Assembly (NCBI RefSeq): GCF_000213175.1
Contig: NW_009799100.1
Span: forward strand, 2,411,734 to 2,475,733
DNA from: Neurospora tetrasperma FGSC 2508
Lineage: Eukaryota; Ascomycota; Sordariomycetes; Sordariales; Sordariaceae
DNA length: 64,000 bases
Reading direction: 5' to 3'
Positions 48,755 to 57,962 of the stretch are shown here, in pieces (positions within the stretch are counted from its first letter, which is position 1; each line of letters starts with the position of its first letter). A model generated the notes under the pieces. That model searched no databases. It was not told the DNA's origin and saw only the letters and a list, made by a program, of their open reading frames with translations. The position numbers and the translations under genes are program-made.

Positions 48755-50179
48755 TCACTTCTTAAGGTGCTTGGGCGTGCAGCAATTCCCAGAAGAAGCC
48801 ACGGCCCTGTCGGTCAAGTTGGGCATGGCGCAGCTGGCGCCAGCTTCCGGCTCAGTCTCGCCAAAGTCTTTGGCCAAGGAGTCGCAGATAGTGGCTAGCT
48901 CGATGTCCATGGATGAGAGACCCTTGGGGGCGTGGGTCGTCCAGCGAATGAAGGTTGTGTTGAAGACCTAGGTATGAACGGTGAGATTAAGAGAGGAAGA
49001 TAGGAGAGAGAGGACGGGAGAGAATATGTGGCAAAAGAGAGCATGTAGAGGAGAGAGAGGAAATGTGTCTTACATTGGACCATTCGGGATGGTGGTTCTT
49101 GAGCTTGCATTGCAGGGAGACGGCGGTCATAAAGTCCTGATGGGGAGCCGTCGAGATTAGAATCTTGGATATAACTCGGAATTTTCTGAGTCTCTGGGTG
49201 TGTAACACAGTCGTGCATGCCCCATGAGACACGCTCGGTATTTTGTAGCCACGCAAATCGTGAGTAATAATGGGGATGGAGCTATGTCCAACAAGGAGAA
49301 ATCGAAGAAGAGCAAGCATATATGGGGAGAGGGGTACATAGTAAAGATAAAGCGAGAGCCCGAATCTCAAAACCCATCAAAGAGTCCAAATCGGACGAGA
49401 ATAAGCACTTCAGCCAGATAGTAGAGAGATAGGTATATCAGATACCTTTCCCGTCATAACTGGCTGGCTGGCGTCGCAGCTCGGTTTCTTTCTCTCATTT
49501 GTCCGTTCGGATTTTCCTTCGTCATCAACACCACCTGTGCATGTATGTGATTTGACCATCCAAATCCGAAGCAAATCCCGAAAAAAGCGATGATACAAAT
49601 ACAGGTCGGTAGGTGATTTTGAAGAAAGGAGGATAGACAAGCAGCCATAAAAACAAAAAAGGTACCATAAACACTCAACTCTTTCTTCACAACCACCCAA
49701 ACGAAGAAAGTCATTTCACTCAACAAAAAGTAAAGTAGAACAAGACATACCCAAGTCTTGGCAAAGGTCTTGAACTTGAAAGTCCTCTTGATAGCGAGAC
49801 CCTGCTGTGTAAGCGTCCACCTACCACCACCACCACCGGTGGACAAAAGCTTCTCAAGTGCCGGACCCAGAACCGCTGGGTCGGAACCCTCAGAGAATTG
49901 CGGCTTCGTTTCCGAAGGCGAAGACGACATGTTGCGATATTGTTGTTGTTGTTGCAGTGACGGGCTGCGCTGTTTTTGTTGTTGCGTTTGCTTACGATGA
50001 TAATGCGTGGTGGTGATGGTGGCGGATTTTGGTGTTGTTGTTGTTGATCGTTTGGAGGTTTGGATGAAGATGGAGAACTTCCTAGTCAAAGAAGTGTTCT
50101 CGGCGGGTGTACGGTAGTTGGGGTACAATTTGGTAAAAAGAGTCCGCGATTTTGTTGTTGGAGCGAGGGTGAGGGACAT
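48755..50179 (-). CDS. Pterin-4a-carbinolamine dehydratase (PCD/DCoH) with long N-terminal extension
   Basis: Three exons (50179-49751, 49136-49074, 48967-48755) give 234 aa. The dehydratase fold is spread over all three: GGRWTLTQQGLAIKRTFKFK, then DFMTAVSLQCKLKNHHPEWS with the active-site His pair (158-159), then VFNTTFIRWTTHAPKGLSSMD. The enzyme dehydrates 4a-hydroxytetrahydropterin so the pterin cofactor can be recycled. About 100 residues precede the fold. They are rich in Thr, Ser, Gln, Lys and Arg and almost free of acids at first, which suggests a mitochondrial or other targeting segment; an internal ATG (MSSSPSETK) offers a shorter cytosolic form. The first intron is 614 bp, far longer than its neighbours, and the second is 106 bp. 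The last 30 residues are Cys-rich and unlike the family, ending before the stop at 48755-48757. Confidence 0.87.
49137..49750 (-). other. Long intron of the dehydratase gene
   Basis: A 614-bp intron bounded by GTATGT and CATCAG. The flanking exons join directly in the PCD alignment, so no middle exon is needed. No coding frame with a known motif was seen inside. Confidence 0.6.
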
Positions 50180-50986
50180 GTTGATTATTTTCCTAGGAAA
50201 AGAAAGCTTGGATCAAAAGAATGGACTTGGAGGGTCGAAGGTGATGAGGTATTGCTGTGCTGTGTTGTACGTACCACGAAGGGTGGTGTGGTGGTGGAAG
50301 GTGAGAATGAGGTATAAGAAAAGGTGAGGTCAAGGTGAACATTGATGGGCACGTTCCTCACCGTGAGGGGTTCGTGCACTGTCCAGGTACATAGCCGGTT
50401 ACTAAGGTCAATCGTGTGCCACGGAATGGGTAGCGAGGAGTGATGACAAGTTCTCGCTTTTACACTTCGCTCGTTTATTCATCAACTATCCCGTAGCACA
50501 GTAGATTAATGAAAGTTGTGACCGTCATGTTCTTAGGAACAATGTTAAACCATAGAGAACGCAAGTAAATGTCATTCACAACTCCGTACAGCGACCCTAG
50601 GCTGTTAGTTGCTTACACATACATACCAAAGCAGTCGCGTCGTCCGAGGCCAATGTTGATGACTTCTGTCGTAGCCAACCACTTAGGCCTGCGTATTTGG
50701 GTTACTTTTGCAGGGATTAACGAAGCCACAGTGGACGACGATAACGTTGACAGTCAACACCTTGCCGTCTTAGGCAGGTTCTTCACAATCTATAACCATG
50801 TTCGCATGATATAAGAGGGAAGAGTCGCCAGCTTGGTGTGCCTGCCAGTGAAACCAGGGCCAACTCTTGGAGGTTCCCAAAACATCTCACGATACAACAG
50901 CGAACGCTCGCAGACATACGGTCGAGTGCTAGAGACTGTTCAACAACTGATACCTTTTCAAAACGCCACGATATCTACAGGTCAAT
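50180..50986. other. Divergent promoter region between dehydratase and amidohydrolase genes
   Basis: About 800 bp with no recognised gene. Both flanking genes start here and point away from each other. Confidence 0.5.
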
Positions 50987-52444
50987 ATGCAAATTGAAGT
51001 AACTCTTCACAACGACGCCATCAACAAAAACTCTGTCGATGATAAAGCTTCCTACTATGGAATCCTCGCCGATGTTTTGATTCCCGGCCGTGGTGAGCCT
51101 CTGAAGAACGGGGCATTGGTGGTGAAAGACTCGGTTATTGAGTGGGTTGGGCCAAGCAACGACATACCCTCAGAATATTCGTCAATTCGTTTCTCGCGGG
51201 TGCCGGTGCTTATGCCGTGAGTGAACTTTTTTCTTTCAGCCTTGTCAACTTGTCAAGCCATTTAGCAACTGCTAACGACAAGACAGAGGCATGTGGGATG
51301 TACACACACATTTCGAGGGTGTCGGCGTCGCAATGGGCATCAGAGATAGCATGAAGCCTTTCTTACCCGGGACAGCCACGCTCATTGGGGCAGTGATTGT
51401 CGACGACATGCGCCGAACGCTCATGGCGGGGTTCACCTCGATCCGCGAGCTCGGCGGCTATGCTGGGGATGTTGCACCCGCTATTGACATGGGCGCCATT
51501 GTCGGCCCTCACGTGTACGCGGCCATAAGCATACTTAGCATCACGAGCGGCCATGGAGATATTCAGGATGCGCCCCTCCGGACCGTTTTGGATGCTTGCG
51601 CTAATGGCTCATCATCGTCCTTCGTTTGTGACGGCGTGGACGGCTGTATCAAAGCTGTGCGGCAGCAGATCCGACGAGGCGCCAAGGTGATCAAGGTCTG
51701 CTCGACGGGCGGCGTGCTTTCGCTGAATGACCAGCCCGAGGACACGCAGTTCAGCCCGGAGGAGTTGCGAGCCATTGTGCAGGAAGCCAAGCGGAGCAGC
51801 CGAGTAGTAGCCGCTCATGCCCACGGAAAGCCCGGTATCATGGCGGCTCTGGAGGCGGGAGTTAAGAGCATCGAACATGGCTCGTACCTGGACGAGGAGG
51901 TTGCCGCCAAGATGAAAGAGAAGGATGCCATTCTGGTCCCTACACGCCACATCGTCGAGGGCATAACTGCTGGTAATGACGACCTCGATCCACGGCAAAG
52001 AGCGAAGCTGGAGCGAACCGTGCAGCTGTCGAGAGACAGCATCAAACTGGCTAACCGGATGGGGGTCAAGATTGCCCTGGGGACAGACACTTTTAGCAGC
52101 GACAGGAATCATGCGGTAGCCCACGGGAAAAACGCCATGGAACTTCGCTACGCCATTGAGGCTGGGATGACTCCTCTTCAGGCCATAGAGATGGCAACCG
52201 CTACTCCTCCTGAAACCTTGTGAGTGTTGGATATCGTCGATGCTGTTATGTAGCTGTGGCTGACAATGGTCCGTCACTTTCCAGGGGTCCTCAGGCTCGA
52301 AAGTCGGGCCAGCTCAAGGCTGGTTATGACGCCGACTTGATCGCCATCTCGTCTAACCCGCTTGAAGACATTGAGATTTTGATAGATCCGGATAACATCA
52401 CCCACGTGTGGAAGGGAGGCGTGTTGTTCAAGTCCCCTCGATAA
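50987..52444 (+). CDS. Metal-dependent amidohydrolase, ochratoxinase/Xaa-Pro dipeptidase type
   Basis: Three exons (50987-51216, 51287-52219, 52285-52444) with introns of 70 and 65 bp give 440 aa. The metal ligands expected for the binuclear amidohydrolase group are all present: HTH (His83 and His85), the carboxylatable lysine in VIKVCSTGG (Lys213), His254 in AAHAHG, His274 in IEHGS, and Asp344 in GTDTF. The distances between the last four (41, 20 and 70 residues) match almost exactly those I recall for Aspergillus niger ochratoxinase (41, 20 and 71). Members cleave amide bonds of dipeptide-like or xenobiotic amides. There is no signal peptide, so it should be cytosolic, and the natural substrate is unknown. 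The C-terminal block LKAGYDADLIAISSNPL is the usual small beta-sandwich return. Confidence 0.92.
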
Positions 52445-53966
52445 TTATGTACCGAGTCAAGATGCATCAGTTGGATAGACTTTGGGAAATTGATATCACG
52501 CACGTGAAGGGTTGAATGTTGGGAGCGCGTTGTTGATGGGATGGAACCAACTCCGAAGCTCGAGAAGAAGTCCACGAGGTGACATCGTGCAAGTAGCGCT
52601 ACCATCGATCAGCGCACTTGCAGTGCTTGGGTGCTTGCAGTGGAGACAGAAATGCGGGGCTGACCAAGGCTTCTCACGTGATCTGAGCTTTCACCTCAAA
52701 GGTTTCCGAGTAGAGGTATACATAGTATTTTTAAGTCCAAATTGTTTGCAAACCAATGCTGTACCAGAGATCACCTCATGCCGCCGACAAGTTTGACAGT
52801 ATAATTTCCAAATCTGACGAGCCACAAACTGGGTGACTGCGGATTACTTGCGAACAGTAGTGCGGGACAATAACTATCGGTTCGGATTTCTGCACTCGTC
52901 CAAATTCCGAAGCCGTCCGTGTCCGTCACTTCAGTTGAGCTGCCGCATTTGTCACCACATTGCTGACAAAGCATTCGGCCGACGACCCGCGGCCGCGACA
53001 AAGGAAGAGAGCACTGTTCGCTGCAAGGTCCCGTCCAGTGCAGTCGCCATTGCCTTGACTGGGAGCAACTTGAACTTCTCAAACCAAGAACGACAAGCTT
53101 GAACGTAACTTTCAGGGTCAGTCCTGCAGTGGGTTTGTGTGAATGGGAATCTGCAGTGACTTCGAGGTTTGAGCAAAGCCAAAACTTTTTACCGAAACAC
53201 TCCAGTCGGCAATCAGTTGTCACCCAGGCAGTCCCATTGCAACTCCCTTGTCGACCGTCCATCTCCGCCCACTTTTCCCACTTCCTCTGGATCCGATTAC
53301 ATACATACTCCAACCATACTATACTATTCCATCTTTCCTCGGCCGCTTTGCTGAGTCAACTTACACATCCAAGTTGCTTCCAACAGCCACACCACATCGC
53401 ACCACAGCAGCTCCACGCCTCCAGCTTTGAGCCTCGCTCCCATCCACCCTCCCTTGCGACGCTATTCAGAGGGCGCCGTTGCGTGTTACCGCACCATCAT
53501 CCACTCAGCAGACAAGCTGGTCGAGATCTCCGGAAACCCTCACAGCACTTTACTGGGCACCTTTTCTCACACGGGACAGATTTCTCATCACTTGCTGAAC
53601 TGGGCCCGATAATCGCTTCAACAATTGGTTCAACTATCTCAAACCTCGGCGCCACTTTTGATCCTACCACTTGACCTGACCCCGTCATCTTGAGGGTGTT
53701 TTCTGCATCAATCCCCATAAGGCCATCATCACAATCTGCACAAACCGTAGAGGTAAAAGCCCGCACCAGGTTGGTTTGATACATTGCTGACATCCAGCCC
53801 CGGCTTCTCAGAAAGTGTCCTGCGGTTACACCAAGTACCTAGCACAAAGGCACAAGATATCTGCCCACCTGTACCGCAGTCTATAGTCCCCGGTCTGCGG
53901 AGCGGGCCTGCTGTACCACTTGCGGACCTAATAGTTCTGGTAAGCGTTACAGTCACATAGAGAAGC
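52445..53966. promoter_or_regulatory. Long upstream region and probable leader of the kapC-like gene
   Basis: About 1.5 kb without a recognised gene. The right part (about 53250-53960) is C/T-rich and then holds several short frames, which would act as upstream open frames if the transcript starts that early. Confidence 0.4.
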
Positions 53967-56209
53967 ATGTCGACAAACCTCGAAATGGGTGAGTGCTTTC
54001 CCATCATCTGTTAGGTTTCCAGCCCCTGCCCTATCGTCCAAGCCGTCATATATTATTTTCCATGCCGATCAAGGCCACGAGTCGAGTTTTGGATACCCGA
54101 CAACATGCAAGTGCTTACAACACTTCTCACTCTCGGGTGGGGTACTTTGCCATGTTCCCAGATTTGAAGAAGGCTTGTTTCTCTCTCTTGAGATACTATC
54201 TAAAGGTTCTCGGAAGCACCTCAGCTGCACGGCAGACAATCGTGGTTTTGGTTCAATCATGTTGCGGCCAAATCGAGGATTGTCAGCACATCCGGTCCTT
54301 AAGCAAGGGTCGCTCCGAGCCCCGTCTTCCTCATCCCCGTCCTATCTCATGTTACTGTTCGAGTATTGGAAGTGTTTCTAGGCGTTATACGCCTCCTGGA
54401 CATAAACCCTTCCTTCACCTTGGCTCTCGTTCTTTCACTGCCCATCAATCCTCTACTATTCTTTTACGCATAAAGCTGGAGTTCTTGGTCTCTGTAAGGG
54501 CCTGAGAATGCGAGACCAGTGGTCTTGCATCCCACCTGATTTACGTAACTCACCCTGACGAGGTTCGTGATCTTGTCACTACCCCTATCACTTACATGCA
54601 CCTCTCCTTCACGCTCGCGGCCATCTACATGCGCTTCGACCACTCATCCCACGTATCAACCAAAATCAAGCCAACATCAACAAGACCGGCTAGTTGGGTT
54701 ATGTTCGGCTGGAGGTTGTAGATACATCTAATCTCTGCCTGCCAGCCGTCGCGGCCGCTTCCATACACATTTAAAACCCATGCGCTCTCTCTTTCCCTTC
54801 CAATTTGAAGCTCAACCAAGCTCCTATCTGTCACTGCACCCACGATATTGGCCTTGTCGTCTCCAGGAGCCAACAACACACTGTTTGACTACCTTGACAC
54901 AATTACTTCAATCGTTCACTCCTGCATCACACGCTATTCTTTTCACGATGTCCTTTATCTTCTTCAAGACCATCCCGACCCAACCCTAAGCCACTGCTTG
55001 GGATATACTGACACCATCTATCCATCCAGAGCCGAGGGCTCGCGATTCACCGGTTGAGCCTGTTCTAGCAAATAACCACACCGACCAAGCCGCCTACCAA
55101 ATCGCAGCTTACCCAAATCACCCAACTTCGCCTTGTGGCGGACAAGGAGGAAGTCGGACCTCGCCCATAGCAGCAGCACCACCAACTCTGCCCCATGGAT
55201 ACAATCATCCACCAACTGGCCCACACGAAGCACATTTGCACCCGGAATTACGAACTCACGAGTCAGGCCCCACAAACGGATATCAACCAGTGCCCGGAAT
55301 GATGCCTGTTGGCGTCCCTCCCCAACCCGAGCAACAAGGTGCCATGCCTGCCCCCAGTACGCCTGTTGGTGTATCACAAATGGGAATCGTGAGTCCGGGC
55401 GATAGCGCTGGTGATGGTAGGAAGTCCAAACGAGAACTGTCACAGTCGAAGCGCGCTGCCCAAAACCGCGCCGCACAGGTCAGTAGTCCCCGATCCCTTG
55501 CGTTCTGGAAGATTGGTAAGCTTAGTTGTATGACCGATGCCGCAATCGCATCATCGGCCTGCATCTGGATTAGTCGCAATGGCGTGACGAAGGCCAACAT
55601 GCAATACTGCAATACTGCTAGCAGTCGTTCAGCTGCGACAACTTTCCAATGTATCGAGCTAATCATGGGCTACTACTACAGAGAGCATTTCGTCAACGAA
55701 AAGAAGGTTACATCAAGAAGTTGGAGCAACAAGTCAGAGATTACAGCGAGATGGAAATGAGCTTCAAGGCCCTGCAGAACGAAAACTTCGCGTTAAGGGA
55801 CTACATTCTTCACCTGCAAAATCGACTCATTGACGTCCAGGGTGACTACCCACAACCTCCTCCGAACATCAGCCTAGCAACCCCCCACACTCAGCAACTT
55901 CAGCAACAGCAACCGCCTCCACCACCCTCCGTACCTCACGGCATTGCGCCTGATCCAGTCCAAGCTGTACAGCAGGTTCCTCCCGCTACCAGTGCTCCGT
56001 CGGCATCCTTGGAGGAAGCCGCGCAAGCCGTAGCCGGCCTGAGCCGAAGTGACCACCACATGGGTGGAACTTCCCGGGATCCCTATAATACGGCGGCATC
56101 TCGCACAGATGAGGACGCGAGGACGGCGGAGGTGATTCAGAGGCAATTGCAGGCGGATAACAACTCAGGCATGCCGGATGGCCTCCCACTTCAGCAAGCA
56201 GCTATATAG
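53967..56209 (+). CDS. kapC: KapC-type bZIP transcription factor
   Basis: The probable exons are 53967-53988, 55030-55478 and 55682-56209, giving 332 aa. The last two are firm: their 203-bp intron splits the basic region after RAAQNRAAQ, and joining gives RAFRQRKEGYIKKLEQQ followed by the zipper (ALQNENFALRDYILHLQNRL). The start of the protein is less sure. The frame upstream of 55030 reaches a stop without ATG, so a 5' exon is required. The best candidate encodes MSTNLEM with a strong GTGAGT donor and joins in phase to a CTGAC/TCCAG acceptor, which leaves an intron of 1,041 bp. The N-terminus is rich in Pro, His and Gly. The C-terminus ends in a conserved EVIQRQLQADN block as in KapC proteins. 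It is a nuclear DNA-binding factor; its targets are unknown. Confidence 0.8.
53989..55029 (+). other. Probable 1-kb first intron of the kapC-like gene
   Basis: Bounded by GTGAGT and by a CTGAC branch site with TCCAG acceptor. It contains unrelated open frames of up to 170 codons with no recognised domain. Further small exons inside it cannot be ruled out. Confidence 0.45.
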
Positions 56210-57776
56210 GAAAATGCTGGCACAACAGATTAAATGGTGGAAAGTATGGGTCTGCAAACCAGTGTCGATGGCCAATCTGTTGTCGAGCTGTGGTTCGGCG
56301 TTCTTATACCGTCTATTCTTTGGACTTTGGTTCTTGGCTTTGTCACTTCACCATGGCGTTGCGGGTTGATCTCTATAATTCGAAGTCGTTACCTTTCACC
56401 TTTGGATTAACTTGGTGATTTTTTTGGTGCAGAGTGATCCTTGTGTCTAACCGATAGGAAACACGAGGCAAATGTCACCATGTAGAAGTTCGGGCGTTGT
56501 GTGTTGGCGTGTGTGTTTTTGCGTGTGTATAAGCTTCTAAAATCACGTTTGAATGACGAAGGAAGACCACGTAGGAGTATAAACACCTTCATCTGGGCGC
56601 ATTAAGAATAAGTCTTGATTAACAGGGGTACTGGGAATAGATAAGAATAAATATCAGAACCAAAGGAACCCAGCCGTGCCCTTTCTCTGTCATATCGTGC
56701 TTCCAAACATATATTTCAACGGCCACAAAAACATGACTTTGGTGCTTCTCATGACGCCACAGGATATGTACCAGTGTTTCCGCTCCATCACGATATTCAT
56801 ATGGACACTCCTTGTTAATATTCTGCATTCTTCGCTACATCCAGTCTAGGTAGACAGGCGTGCAAGTCGTTTTGTCATCTGCACAAAAAGGGAAGGACGG
56901 AACGTGTCGGGGAAGGGCATTCACCTACTGTACCTGCCTGACGGCCCTTATCAAGTTGGAAGGAAGGTCCCGCCTCGGAGGAAGGACTTGGTGTATTTAT
57001 GGAGAAGGCAATACCCGGGTGCAGGAAAAATACTATTGCCAACCAGAAAAGGAAGCAATGAATGATTCACTTACGGAAGCAGGCCAGCAATGGCCGAAAG
57101 AGGATGCCGGGTTTGAAGCAAGGAGATGAACGAGGAATGGGTATGTAGTAATCATTGGCTTCCAAGTTTCTCGACTCTCTTTTGTTTTGGCTCGTAGGCA
57201 AATCTCTTGGGGCATGTAATAACGATTTTAAAACAAAGACAATTGGAAGGAAATCGAAAAACCGACCAGGTAGGTGACTGGATATCAATGCAAAAGATTC
57301 ATGTAAAGGAAACATTATCAATATATTTCGTAGGATACATACACTAGGTATTAAGGTAAAGTCGTACCAGACAACTTTTTCTTCCTTTCCTGCCCACTTG
57401 CAAGATATAGAAAGCACTCCGCCTGGCCCTGGCCTGCCCTGTCCTCTCTTCCAGCGCTACTCCGTCATGCAAAATAAATACAAAAGAGAAGTTCTAAGTG
57501 GTGTATGATGTACTGTTTTTCCAGAATCAAAAGTAAAACAACTAATATCGCTTCTTTAGCCACGTCAACCTCCTTTGCTCGTAATGCAAACCCTGAACAA
57601 CCTTTTGAAAGATCCGTGATAGATCACGGAAAAAGGACTCAGAGAACTAACCAGCGGCCGCCACTGCAGCCCCGTCGTCAGACTAAACACTGACATATCT
57701 CGCTTCAGCCGTTTCCGGCATCATGAGTTGTTCCCGGCTACGACCGCGGCCTTCGGCTTCACTCCCACCCCCACCT
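56210..57776. other. Convergent 3' region between kapC-like and Pro/Ser-rich genes
   Basis: About 1.6 kb with no recognised gene, lying between two stop codons that face each other. It is AT-richer than the flanks and probably holds both 3' untranslated regions. Confidence 0.5.
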
Positions 57777-57962
57777 TCACACCATTATCGTCCCTAACGC
57801 TGTCGGGGAATTACTCAAATCCGCTACATCTCTCGTCACAATTTTCACCCTCTCACTCTTCCTATACCTAGCCAACACCTCCTTGAGCAACCCACTCCCC
57901 GCAGTCCCCGGAGTGACAGCCCCATAAGTAGAACGCGCCAAGCAAGGACTGTTGATAAAGAG
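57777..57962 (-). other. In-frame open extension after the stop of the Pro/Ser-rich gene
   Basis: Directly after the TAA, 61 sense codons in the same frame include SPCLARSTYGAVTPGTAG and LLKEVLARYRKSERVKIVT. Their balanced amino-acid use looks coding. They could be read by an unseen splice, by stop read-through, or be a recently cut-off C-terminus. Confidence 0.45.

Noticed and set aside
53099-53674. 191-codon frame left of the kapC-like gene
   Set aside because: It lacks an ATG at its start and has low-complexity, C/T-rich composition typical of a promoter or leader.
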